Assembly (NCBI RefSeq): GCF_006542335.1
Contig: NZ_CP032485.1
Coordinates: forward strand, 846,001-910,000
Direction: 5' to 3'
DNA from: Neokomagataea tanensis
Lineage (GTDB): Bacteria > Pseudomonadota > Alphaproteobacteria > Acetobacterales > Acetobacteraceae
DNA: 64,000 bases
Positions 9,537 to 17,880 of this stretch are shown one piece after another. The first letter of the stretch is position 1. Each line of letters begins with the position of its first letter. Below the pieces are notes generated by a model that ran no database searches, was not told the origin of the DNA, and worked only from the letters and a program-made list of their open reading frames with translations. Both the position numbers and the translations under genes were made by a program.

Positions 9537-9557
9537 GGGCAGGTTCAATTCCTGCCC
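9537..9557 (+). terminator. perfect 7-bp hairpin just after the GT2 stop codon
   Basis: Arms GGGCAGG and CCTGCCC around loop TTCAATT. It could terminate the glycosyltransferase transcript, but no T-run follows. The arm-loop shape also matches a tRNA T-arm (loop of the TTCRANN type); no acceptor or anticodon arm is found, so a tRNA gene is not called. Confidence 0.45.
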
Positions 9558-10171
9558 ATCTAACACAAATAGACAATCAAGACGTACTGCACACACTACC
9601 TGTAATGCGCCTTTCTTACTTACTCGGTTAGCAATAACGACACATTTATCGCTGACACAGCAGCCCGCCAGCCCCCATAAAACGGGACAGAATCGCCACC
9701 CTCTCTGAAAATATTTATTCCCACTCAGACGCATGTTTTCCGCGCTGCATATTCCACAAAAAACGAAACATTTTGCGTTTCTAATGCACATCATTTCAGC
9801 TTGAATGTTAAGTTAACCCAGACATTTTTTGGAAAATTATGAACATTCGTTGAAATTATTATTCAGAAAAAATTAAAAATATGCGCAAAAATTTCTTTGG
9901 GAATATAGTTTTGAAATTATCACTCTGTGATTTATGAAAAAATCTGGTAAAATTTACTAAATTTTTTTTATTTAACGGTAAATAATGATAATTTACTTAA
10001 TTAGTTTTTAATAATTTTGAATTTTATTATTAATAATAAATAAGTACCAATATTTACTTTGGTATTTGTATCCAGCAAATACTGTTAATATGACTTATTA
10101 TTTCAGATTGTCATTTTATTCTTGAAAAGGTTTTTTGTCCGCACTATCTCCTCGCCAGAAAAAAACAAACA
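9558..10171. other. 614-bp non-coding stretch with a very AT-rich block
   Basis: No credible gene is seen. From about 9800 to 10130 the sequence is extremely AT-rich with long A and T tracts (for example around 9960-10040), unlike the roughly 50% GC neighbourhood. It directly precedes the Hint-domain protein gene and probably holds its promoter; such tracts are also typical of curved DNA or xenogeneic-silencer binding. No specific element could be assigned. Confidence 0.55.
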
Positions 10172-11680
10172 ATGGTGTGGCAAATGACGACAGACATCAC
10201 AGGCAGAAGAGCCAATGTTACCGCTTCTAACGGTAACAATACCGTCACCAATTTTACAGCAGGCCAAGCAGGCGGTTACTTAAACATTCGCCTAGATGGC
10301 TCTCTCTCGCCCTCTACAACGTCGGTACAGACGATCAACATCACGTCTGCCAATAATACCAGATTCCACATCGGCCTAACTTCTGGCTTTTTGAATGGCC
10401 TAACCAATGGCTTGATGGCCTCCTACACAGAAACCTACAACGGAAGGGTAACTCAAATCAGAGTAAGCTTCACCGGGCCAGGCTTTGTTTCCGGTCCATT
10501 TGGAATACCTGTGCCGGGCCTGATTACGTCTACACCAGTTGTTATTAACATTACTGGAAACCCATTCGGACTGAGAAACGGACATTCCGAAACCAGAAGC
10601 TTAAATAACCTTTTCGGGGAAGTCTTCGGCGGTACCGTGGATATTTGCTTCCTCAAGGGCGCGCTGATTCAGACACCATCTGCAGACGTATGTGTAGAAG
10701 AGATTGCTGTTGGCGATGAAGTTGTCGTTTACGTTGATGGCGCACCAAAAACTGACACCATCAAATGGGTTGGCAAATCAACATGCCTTATCCGTTCTGA
10801 CGTACCTGATGACGAAGCAGGTTACCCTGTCAGAATCATGAAGGACGCAATTTCTAACGGCGTGCCATCCGCAGATCTTTTGGTCACAGCCGAGCATTGC
10901 TTGTTCTTTGATGGCAAGTTTATACCAGCTCGTATGCTCGTTAACGGCCGTTCAATCTTCTTCGACAAGTCGTTCACATCATACGACTACTACCACATCG
11001 AAACGGAAGAGCACTCTGTCATCAAGGCTAATGGTATGCTGACAGAAAGCTATCTAGACACAGGGAACCGTTCATCCTTCCGCGGCGGCAAGGTCGTTTA
11101 TATCGGTCAGCCAGCCAAATCATGGGAAAACGACTCTGCCGCTCCTCTGACCACAGCTCCTGAGGCTGTTGAGCCTATCTTCAAGGAAATTGAAGAACGG
11201 TCTAAAACCCATTCCTTCGCTCTTGTCCAGCAGCCTTACCGCCTGACGGAAGACGCTGGTGTTTCGTTGTTAACGCAATCTGGCCTTACTCTTGAGCCTA
11301 TCCGTCAAACAAACGGCCATTTGGTGTTCATCATTCAAGGCGACGTACAGTCCGTCCGGATCCTGTCACGTGCATCACGACCATACGACACGATTGGCCC
11401 TTACTGGGATGACCGCCGTTCATTCGGTGTTGCCGTAAGCGATGTACATATCTTCGAGTGGAATGAAAAAACATCCATCACGGTCCACCAAGATGTTCAA
11501 GACCTTGAAGGGTGGCACGCGCTTGACGATAGCAACGAAGCACGCTGGACCAACGGCAACGCATTCCTGCCACTGAACCGTAAGCACCCAGAAGATCAGG
11601 CAATCCTAAGCCTGAAAGTTCAAACAGGAACTTATGTACTGGAAGAAGAGAACAACAACGCCTCTTCTCTATCAGCATAA
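10172..11680 (+). CDS. Hint-domain (self-processing type) protein
   Basis: A 502-residue protein (490 or so if the second in-frame ATG at 10184 is used). The N-terminal 155 residues are Asn/Thr/Gly-rich and beta-like (MTTDITGRRANVTASNGN). A Hint_2-type domain then begins at the Cys of DICFLKGALIQTP (about residue 161), with the usual VEEIAVGDEVV turn, an IKWVG strand and a TAEHCLFF block containing the conserved T-x-x-H. The last 190 residues follow the Hint fold and match the tail common in acetic acid bacterial Hint proteins. Hint domains can cleave the chain at the first Cys, but whether this one does is unknown. There is no signal peptide and only a poor ribosome site. Function is unassigned; a secreted or surface role is inferred from composition and neighbours. 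Confidence 0.75.
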   Translation: MVWQMTTDITGRRANVTASNGNNTVTNFTAGQAGGYLNIRLDGSLSPSTTSVQTINITSANNTRFHIGLTSGFLNGLTNGLMASYTETYNGRVTQIRVSFTGPGFVSGPFGIPVPGLITSTPVVINITGNPFGLRNGHSETRSLNNLFGEVFGGTVDICFLKGALIQTPSADVCVEEIAVGDEVVVYVDGAPKTDTIKWVGKSTCLIRSDVPDDEAGYPVRIMKDAISNGVPSADLLVTAEHCLFFDGKFIPARMLVNGRSIFFDKSFTSYDYYHIETEEHSVIKANGMLTESYLDTGNRSSFRGGKVVYIGQPAKSWENDSAAPLTTAPEAVEPIFKEIEERSKTHSFALVQQPYRLTEDAGVSLLTQSGLTLEPIRQTNGHLVFIIQGDVQSVRILSRASRPYDTIGPYWDDRRSFGVAVSDVHIFEWNEKTSITVHQDVQDLEGWHALDDSNEARWTNGNAFLPLNRKHPEDQAILSLKVQTGTYVLEEENNNASSLSA

Positions 11681-11699
11681 TTTCTGTCGAAGACTTCAA

Positions 11700-11733
11700 G
11701 ACACGGTGGGCGCCTAAAAACGCCCACCGTGTC
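11700..11733 (+). terminator. 13-bp perfect hairpin after the Hint gene
   Basis: Arms GACACGGTGGGCG and CGCCCACCGTGTC around an 8-base loop, 20 bases after the stop codon. There is no T-tract. It lies between convergent genes (Hint protein and nadE) and may serve both. Confidence 0.65.
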
Positions 11734-11801
11734 GCCTTCGTGTATAAACGCCCGACAACAAATGCCGGCTGTTCGAGAAACCACTCAAGGCCTAGCCACC
11801 C

Positions 11802-12494
11802 TTAGTGGGGGATGTTCAGATCAATATCATCCAGCCAGAGACGAGCATTTCCATCTGAAGGCGCACGCCAGTCTCCTCGCGGGGAGAGAGAACCACCGGC
11901 GACGATTTTGGGACCATTTGGCATAGCTGAACGTTTGAACTGGCTCGTCGCAAAAAAGCGCTTCACAAACACAGCTAACCAATGACGAATGGCTGGAAGA
12001 TCATAAGAACGCCTTTGATCTTCAGGGTAATGAATAGGCCAGCCTTCAGTTGCTACATCGCCCCACGCTTTTTCCGCCATAAAAGCAATGCGTGACGGTT
12101 TGAAGCCGTAGCGCAACACATAATATAGCGTGAAATCCTGCAACGCATACGGACCGATGAAAGATTCGGTGCTTTGGATTCCCTGCCCAGAATCGGGCAC
12201 AAGCTCTGGCGAGATTTCCGCACTGACAATAGCGTCGAGGATGTCCGGCAAGTCTGAGCCCAAGTTCCCTTCACGCGCTATCCAGCGGATAACGTGCTGT
12301 ATGAGCGTTTTCGGCAAACCTGCATTCACATTATAATGGGCCATTTGATCACCGACGCCGTATGTGCACCAGCCCAGCGCCAGTTCAGACAAGTCGCCCG
12401 TTCCCACAACGATACCCTTGTGGTGATTGGCCAAACGAAAAAGAAAATCTGTCCTCAACCCAGCCTGAACATTTTCGAATGTCACATCATGCAC
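11802..12494 (-). CDS. nadE: NAD+ synthetase, C-terminal part (frameshifted)
   Basis: C-terminal part of the glutamine-dependent NAD+ synthetase that begins at 13819. This frame carries the second half of the NAD+ synthetase domain: [15 protein letters not shown], then [12 protein letters not shown] and the [12 protein letters not shown] region that contacts nucleotide and substrate. The apparent start at 12494 is internal. Adding one G to the GGGGG run near 12520-12530 (minus-strand sequence CTAGGGGGATC) links the frames as [19 protein letters not shown], a natural-looking family sequence. The repaired gene would encode 672 residues, the usual length for this family. Confidence 0.85.
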   Translation of the reverse strand: MHDVTFENVQAGLRTDFLFRLANHHKGIVVGTGDLSELALGWCTYGVGDQMAHYNVNAGLPKTLIQHVIRWIAREGNLGSDLPDILDAIVSAEISPELVPDSGQGIQSTESFIGPYALQDFTLYYVLRYGFKPSRIAFMAEKAWGDVATEGWPIHYPEDQRRSYDLPAIRHWLAVFVKRFFATSQFKRSAMPNGPKIVAGGSLSPRGDWRAPSDGNARLWLDDIDLNIPH

Positions 12495-13819
12495 GGCTTC
12501 GCCGCGTGCGTAGGGGTGATCGATCCCCCTAGCATACTGCGTGCCGTGGGCCGGATATCGAGCTCTTGTGCCGACACACCAAGGGCTTTCATTAAACTAT
12601 GGGCGTAGCGCAAGCTTTCGGCACCGGTCGCAAAGCCGGGCATCGTGTAGGCGCGCACCTTGTCTCGGGGCCACCCCAACTCGTCAGCTGCACGAACAGC
12701 AACAAGCAGTGCGAGAGTACTATCCAGCCCCCCCGAAACGCCAATTACCGCACATTCCGCAAAACTGGCTTCCAAGCGGCGCCTCAACGCAGTGACCTGA
12801 ATAGTCCAAGCTTCATAGCAGTCTCGGGCTAAAGTCTCTGGCGCGTCTGGCACAAAAGGAAAACGCGCCAAAGGCCGACGTAAACCTAAATCCTCCATGG
12901 GCGGCGTAAGCTCAAAATCCACCACGCGAAATTTGGAAGTGTTGCCCCCAAATTGCCCAACGCGCATCCGCTCTTGACGCAACAACGCCAAATCAACGTC
13001 AGCAATCGCTACGCGTCGACCGCGCGGGAAGCGGTCAGACTGCGCCAGCAGACGCCCCGCTTCGTGAATGGTCACCTGACCATCCCATGCGAGGTCCGTC
13101 GTCGATTCTCCCTCACCAGCAGCGGCGTAGGCGTAGGCTGTAAGTGTCCGCATAGATTGCGCTTTACACAAAAGCATACGGTCATCAGTGCGCCCCACAG
13201 TCACAGGCGAAGCCGACGGATTCAGGATGATGCGCGCGCCCGCTTGCGCTAAAGCGCCACTTGGCGGGTTAGCAACCCACAAATCCTCACAAATTTCGAC
13301 GCCTAACACTAAATCCGGCAGGTCCGACGCCCTAAAAAGCAAGTCTGCCCCAAAAGGGACATCCCTTCCGTCCCATTTGACCGTAGCCGACACGCCCTCT
13401 CCGGACGTGAAATGACGCGGCTCGTAAAATTCGCGATAGCGAGGGAGATGGGTCTTCGGGACAAAGCCCAAAACGCGCCCCGCCTGTACAACAGCCGCTA
13501 CATTAAAAAGGCGATCATTCACAGCTAACGGCAAGCCAATGACGGCAACTGTATTAAAGGCTGCTGTTTGGTCTGCAAAAGCTGCCAAAGCTTTACGCGT
13601 ACCTTCCAAAACAACGTCCTGAAAGCGCAAGTCATCAAGCGTGTAGCCGGTCAGACCTAACTCAGGGAACACGACTGCCGCGACACCGTCCCGATGGCAT
13701 TCACCAACAATCTTCGCCATTGAGGCCGCGTTAGTGGCTGGGTCCGCAAGCACAATCGGCAAGGTGCAAGCGGCAATCCGCGCAAAACCCTGATGATACA
13801 GAGAATGAAAGACAGCCAT
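12482..13819 (-). CDS. nadE: glutamine-dependent NAD+ synthetase, N-terminal part (frameshifted)
   Basis: Makes NAD+ from nicotinic acid adenine dinucleotide, using glutamine as ammonia source. Residues 1-280 form the nitrilase-type amidase domain with a Glu in [10 protein letters not shown], a Lys in [13 protein letters not shown] and the nucleophilic Cys in GVEICEDLW. The synthetase domain starts at about residue 360 with the P-loop-like [12 protein letters not shown]. From about residue 425 the translation becomes nonsense ([13 protein letters not shown]) because of a one-base slip at a G5 run; the true continuation is in the frame at 11802-12494. Because this enzyme is normally indispensable, a base-calling error is more likely than a real mutation. 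The ATG at 13819 has a fair ribosome site (AAGGGG). Confidence 0.9.
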   Translation of the reverse strand: MAVFHSLYHQGFARIAACTLPIVLADPATNAASMAKIVGECHRDGVAAVVFPELGLTGYTLDDLRFQDVVLEGTRKALAAFADQTAAFNTVAVIGLPLAVNDRLFNVAAVVQAGRVLGFVPKTHLPRYREFYEPRHFTSGEGVSATVKWDGRDVPFGADLLFRASDLPDLVLGVEICEDLWVANPPSGALAQAGARIILNPSASPVTVGRTDDRMLLCKAQSMRTLTAYAYAAAGEGESTTDLAWDGQVTIHEAGRLLAQSDRFPRGRRVAIADVDLALLRQERMRVGQFGGNTSKFRVVDFELTPPMEDLGLRRPLARFPFVPDAPETLARDCYEAWTIQVTALRRRLEASFAECAVIGVSGGLDSTLALLVAVRAADELGWPRDKVRAYTMPGFATGAESLRYAHSLMKALGVSAQELDIRPTARSMLGGSITPTHAAKPCMM

Positions 13820-13881
13820 AGACTTAGCCCCTTACGCAAACAGCCAACACGCAAAACACCGGCAGATTACTTATGCATAGC

Positions 13882-14397
13882 TTAGCGCAACTGACGCAGA
13901 AGGCGCGACGTACCCATAAAACCCAGCACCCACACAACACAGGCATAGACCCCGCCTAACTCCGTCATTGAGATGGGCAGCCCCAATAAATAATCCGGGG
14001 AGTCGCACGGTTTGCTTGGTCTTTTAGGCAGGTTTGCAATCCACGTCTTAAAGTCTCCACCATGGAACACGGGGACGCGGCACTCCGCATCGGGACTAGG
14101 CCAAAAATGGTGCTCAACCCCGCTATGCATAATGGCGAGGCCGATACTGACCGTCACGCAGGCCAAGCCTAAATAAGCCACCGGCGGCGCATACCGGCGG
14201 GGCATCAGCAGCAATACTACGCCAATCCCGCTCAACACGCGCCAAGGCCAACGCTCCCACAAGCACAGAACGCACGGAACAAAACCGTATTTATGCTCTG
14301 CAACATATGCCGTTCCTAAAGCCAACAGCCCAGCTATTAAAAATAGCCACCCTACCCGGTTTGCATTGTCAGGCCGGTTCCGTCGGAAAAGCGTCAT
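13882..14397 (-). CDS. dsbB: disulfide bond formation protein B
   Basis: Inner-membrane oxidase that reoxidises DsbA by passing electrons to quinone. The 171-residue protein has about four membrane segments. It carries the first periplasmic Cys pair in CVLC (Cys42/Cys45, followed by LWERW) and a second pair, Cys106 and Cys131, in the second loop. Length and layout match the family. It is transcribed in the same direction as nadE (62 bases downstream) and the DUF2155 gene (79 bases upstream), but no clear operon signal is visible. Confidence 0.92.
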   Translation of the reverse strand: MTLFRRNRPDNANRVGWLFLIAGLLALGTAYVAEHKYGFVPCVLCLWERWPWRVLSGIGVVLLLMPRRYAPPVAYLGLACVTVSIGLAIMHSGVEHHFWPSPDAECRVPVFHGGDFKTWIANLPKRPSKPCDSPDYLLGLPISMTELGGVYACVVWVLGFMGTSRLLRQLR

Positions 14398-14476
14398 AGT
14401 TACATCCCATTCCGGGTGAAAATAAATCTTGGGGTGATGATTACATTGAACATCAACCCATGGGGGCTACCGTAGC

Positions 14477-15127
14477 TTATTCCAAGCCTGGATCGGTTGC
14501 TTCCGGTGGGGGAAGGTTCTGCGGAGCTGTAGCCTTAGGAGGAGGAGGTGCCAAAGGTGTTGGTGCAGTGCTCGGCGGCGCCAACGGAATCGGTGCACCC
14601 GCATCCGGTGCCAAAGGTATTGGTGAACCGCCACTCCCGTCCCCGGTTGCATCTTGGGCTTCTGCCCCAGAAAGAACCGGCTTCTTCGCTTCGGGCAAAG
14701 GACCCGGATTTGGCTCTACCATTTGCCCATCGCAAGATACGACACGCACATCATAGAGAGGGCTTCCATACACAGCCAAGCCTGGCTCATTGGCCAACAT
14801 CCAGCCATCAAATGCTGGGCGGGTTGCATCGCCCGTATCTTTCAAGTGCAGCAACGCCCCCGAATCAGCCGCCAGACTGGGAGGGCGGCTAACGCATGCA
14901 TCAACCGAGATGGAGAGCGTACGAAAAGTCGTACTGCTCCCCACAGGAACGGATATCGTTTCCAGATGGGCATCCAGACGATTCATAACATGCAGAACCG
15001 CGTTACTGCGGCCTTGCCATGTTTGCGGCGCGTACATTTGGGGCGGCGTGATTCCGACCGCACCCCATGCCTTGGGCAACGTACAACACGCTATTACACC
15101 TAAAGATATGAGTGAACGCCGCATCAT
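14477..15127 (-). CDS. DUF2155-domain periplasmic protein
   Basis: A 216-residue exported protein. It starts with a cleavable-type signal (MMRRSLISLGVIACC ... AWGA). The DUF2155 core spans about residues 30-150, with AVLHVMNRLDAH, VPVGSS, a VDACVSRPP strand, FDGWMLANEPGL and a closing YDVRVVSCDG. The last 55 residues are a Pro/Ala-rich tail with repeated PIPLAP/PTPLAP units, likely unstructured. The ATG at 15127 overlaps the stop of the upstream small gene (ATGA) and has a good ribosome site (GGAGAGG), so the longer open frame is ignored. DUF2155 proteins sit next to lipid-transport or cell-envelope genes in Alphaproteobacteria; the exact function is unknown. Confidence 0.85.
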   Translation of the reverse strand: MMRRSLISLGVIACCTLPKAWGAVGITPPQMYAPQTWQGRSNAVLHVMNRLDAHLETISVPVGSSTTFRTLSISVDACVSRPPSLAADSGALLHLKDTGDATRPAFDGWMLANEPGLAVYGSPLYDVRVVSCDGQMVEPNPGPLPEAKKPVLSGAEAQDATGDGSGGSPIPLAPDAGAPIPLAPPSTAPTPLAPPPPKATAPQNLPPPEATDPGLE

Positions 15128-15357
15128 AGTTCCTCTCCCCCCAGACGGCGGCTCGAACACACCTCCGCAGTTGGGTCCTTCAATGTTTCTAAAGCGGCTT
15201 CAAAAGAACGGAGCATTGAATCCGCCGAGGCCCCCATAAGGATGCCATCTTCAAACGCATCTTGCAGGATTTGGCGCAGTTCAGCATCGTTTTCGCGCAA
15301 AACCCTAACCTTTTCCAAACAGGTCAGGGCGGCGCCGTTTTTATCCTGCCATATCAT
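15124..15357 (-). CDS. small conserved-type protein between mlaD and DUF2155 gene
   Basis: A 77-residue, mostly helical and acidic protein without signal peptide or membrane span. It is not recognised. Support for it as a real gene: it fits tightly between mlaD (23-base gap) and the DUF2155 gene (stop/start overlap TGA/ATG), all three on the same strand, which implies translational coupling in one operon. It may be a cytoplasmic partner of the envelope-lipid genes, but nothing in the sequence proves this. Confidence 0.65.
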   Translation of the reverse strand: MIWQDKNGAALTCLEKVRVLRENDAELRQILQDAFEDGILMGASADSMLRSFEAALETLKDPTAEVCSSRRLGGEEL

Positions 15358-15380
15358 GCGCTTTATCTCATTCAGTGCTG

Positions 15381-15938
15381 CTACGGTTGATCCGACAGAC
15401 CACCATGCGGCTGCGTATCGGTTGAACTGTTAGGCGCTTTGTCAGCGCTCTTTGCTTTTTGCAAAGTATCCGTGACCGAGAAAATAAACTTGCTGAGCAG
15501 TTGCTCCAGACTGATCGAGCCCTGAGTTTCAGTCATCACGCCATTCGCCTGTACGTTATGGTCAGAGCCACCCGGCGACAGGGCGATGTACTTGCCCCCC
15601 AGCAAACTATCGGACGTGATAATAGCGGCTGTATCGACAGGCAGTTTGATGTTGGGGGCAACGTTAAACGTAACCTGCGCCTGAAATGTTTTCGGATCGA
15701 CCGTCTCAGCCGTTACATGGCCAACCGTGATCCCCGCCAAACGCACATCGGAGCCAACATCCAAACCATCGATCTGACTAAACGCCGCATGAACCGGGTA
15801 GCCTTCGTCTCTCCTCGTGCGATTGCCGACTACGGCAAAGCCCAGAAGAACGACGAGCAAAACAAGCACACCACATCCTGTCAGGAATTCTTTACTTGCC
15901 AAGGAGCTGCCTCGCCCTGTTGCTGCCGCCGTATTCAT
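15381..15938 (-). CDS. mlaD: MlaD/MCE-family lipid transport protein
   Basis: A 185-residue protein with one N-terminal membrane anchor (FLTGCGVLVLLVVLLGFAVV, about residues 17-36) followed by a single MCE domain (YPVHAAFSQIDGLDVGSDVRLAGITVG, about residues 45-130). The tail contains SLEQLLSKFIFS, the hydrophobic C-terminal helix of MlaD that lines the hexamer pore. It is the periplasmic substrate-binding subunit of the Mla phospholipid transporter that maintains outer-membrane asymmetry. ATG 15938 is preferred to an upstream TTG. The ABC subunits MlaE/MlaF are not in the window. It leads an operon with the small protein and the DUF2155 gene. Confidence 0.88.
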   Translation of the reverse strand: MNTAAATGRGSSLASKEFLTGCGVLVLLVVLLGFAVVGNRTRRDEGYPVHAAFSQIDGLDVGSDVRLAGITVGHVTAETVDPKTFQAQVTFNVAPNIKLPVDTAAIITSDSLLGGKYIALSPGGSDHNVQANGVMTETQGSISLEQLLSKFIFSVTDTLQKAKSADKAPNSSTDTQPHGGLSDQP

Positions 15939-16173
15939 AGACACTACACCCCAGAAACCGTTCTGCGACCCGATGGTCAAATTGATATGTCTTTACTTAA
16001 CTTTCATCATCTAGCGGCTTCCGCCTCCGCCGTCCAATATCATAGTCCCGAGCCACACAAACGCACTGCCAAAATGTTATCCCCCATATCCCCATCTTTA
16101 CGGGTATTGTTCGGGGTCCGAGGCTATTTTTCCAGCTTCCGCGCGGGCATCTCACACGCTTACACTTCTTCTT

Positions 16174-17748
16174 ATGACAACCCGCCTTCACTGGACCGGC
16201 GTTCGGATGAGGACGCTTCAGGTCACCACCGATCCAGACGACAGCTCTACACGCGCTGTCACCCTTCCCGCCGCATGGGATGACGCCGCAGCTGAAGCTT
16301 TGGCGCGCCTTGCACCGGGCGAAGGGCCTGTCCGTCTCGCGACTGAAGCGGCGCGTTGGGTAGACACGCTTGATGCATGTCTGCCTTTGCCGGGTACTCC
16401 GAAGGACGCAGCACCTCTGGGACATGCCCTTTCATGTCTTCTCCTCTTCCGCCAGATCGCACCAAATGCTGCGCTATGGCGCCGTGAGGCAGAAGCCACC
16501 CCTGGGTTTGTGGTGCGGCTTTCATCCTTTGTTGATGACGGTGCGTTCTCCGCCGAACATTTTGCGGTCTCACTTGCGGTTATTTGTGACGCGTTGCGGC
16601 GCCTTCAAGGTGAGCAATCCGCTGAACGTAGCGGCGCTTTACCCCTGTTCGACGCACCCGACACAACGCCTAAAGACCCGGCAGGCCTGATCCTCCTGAC
16701 GGACCTTGATGCGTGCCTTGCTGCAATAGGCTTGGATTACGATAGCGATGATGGACGGGCAGCGGCACAAGCTCTGACTGCATTGACAACTGCCATCGCA
16801 CGGGCTGGTACATCACTGGCAGCCCCAACGATTCCAGACTCGCCATTGGGCGGATTGCGTAATTTTGCCGCCCGCGCCTTACCCCCCGCAGCAGCGTATG
16901 GTGACGGCGCATGTCTGGCTCCAATCCAAACGGGGTTTTCAACCCCCGGCCCCGTCGATGGACTACTCGACGTTGAAGCCTGCGGCTTAGCTCCTATTTT
17001 TTCGCCCACACGAGAGGACGGCCGCTTACGCCGCGCAACCCTACAGCGGCTTGAGCATAGGGGACTACAGCCCCAGTCTGCTCTCGCATTAGCGCTCTCC
17101 GGCACCAATCCGCTCCCCCCTACAAGTCCTGAAGCGCATGAACGCATGCATCATGCTCTGTGTGCCCTAGTCGATTTCATGCCCGAACTCCCCGAGCCGG
17201 AATATGCTCGCCTGCGAGCAAAGCTTGAGCGTGGTGCACGGCGCCCGCTGCCGAATCGTCAAAGAGGTTTTACTCAGCGCGCAGCGATCGGTGGCCACGG
17301 CCTTTTCATGCGGACCAGTGAATTCGATGACGGCTCACTCGGAGAAGTCAGTTTCGTGCCCGCTCGCGAAGGAGCAATGACCCGTGGCTTGATGGAGTGC
17401 CTTGGGCAGGCTGTGAGCATTGGCCTTCAACATGGCGCGCCCTTAGGCGCCTTTGTTGAACGATTCGCTTACGCGCGCTTCGGTGCCGCTGGCACTGTCG
17501 AAGGCGATCCTAGCATGGGATACGCGTCATCAATGGTCGATTACGCGTTCCGGACATTATCTGATGCCTATCTAGACCACCCATTGCCGGACGCTCCCCA
17601 GCAGGCGGTCGAAAAAGAAGACCCTGCACCCATGCTTCCGCTCAATATGGATGGCGACCAACAGGATATATCTGTTCAGGGAATCAGTAAAAATAACGGC
17701 GATGGCGGCGCAAAAGGACGACGCCGACGGCTCCGTTTGGTCAGCTAA
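16174..17748 (+). CDS. TSCPD-domain protein, related to the C-terminus of class II ribonucleotide reductase
   Basis: A 524-residue protein. Its last third (about residues 360-470: RQRGFTQRAAIGGHGLFMRTSEFDDGSLGEV, then QAVSIGLQHGAPLGAFVERF, a YARFG turn and MVDYAFRTLSDAYL) matches the TSCPD domain found at the C-terminus of vitamin B12-dependent ribonucleotide reductases. The catalytic barrel and redox Cys motifs of that enzyme are absent. The middle contains a Gly/Ala/Pro-rich segment (NFAARALPPAAAYGDGACLAPI) and the tail is very basic (KGRRRRLRLVS). It is a stand-alone protein of unknown role; nucleotide binding is a guess. The start could be ATG 16174 or ATG 16207, neither with a clear ribosome site. 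Confidence 0.75.
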   Translation: MTTRLHWTGVRMRTLQVTTDPDDSSTRAVTLPAAWDDAAAEALARLAPGEGPVRLATEAARWVDTLDACLPLPGTPKDAAPLGHALSCLLLFRQIAPNAALWRREAEATPGFVVRLSSFVDDGAFSAEHFAVSLAVICDALRRLQGEQSAERSGALPLFDAPDTTPKDPAGLILLTDLDACLAAIGLDYDSDDGRAAAQALTALTTAIARAGTSLAAPTIPDSPLGGLRNFAARALPPAAAYGDGACLAPIQTGFSTPGPVDGLLDVEACGLAPIFSPTREDGRLRRATLQRLEHRGLQPQSALALALSGTNPLPPTSPEAHERMHHALCALVDFMPELPEPEYARLRAKLERGARRPLPNRQRGFTQRAAIGGHGLFMRTSEFDDGSLGEVSFVPAREGAMTRGLMECLGQAVSIGLQHGAPLGAFVERFAYARFGAAGTVEGDPSMGYASSMVDYAFRTLSDAYLDHPLPDAPQQAVEKEDPAPMLPLNMDGDQQDISVQGISKNNGDGGAKGRRRRLRLVS

Positions 17749-17880
17749 GACACATAGGATTGATACTTCGCATTGACACCGTGAGGAGTCGTCGGTAGCA
17801 AGCCGGGTACGTAGGTTAATGTCCGGAAGGTCTTCTTTCAGACAAGGCCAAACGTGCTGGACTAAGAGGGTTCAATTAAC

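Noticed and set aside
9534..9600. Possible tRNA gene
   Set aside because: Only a T-arm-like hairpin is present; no acceptor complement, D-arm or anticodon arm in the preceding 70 bases, which are coding sequence.
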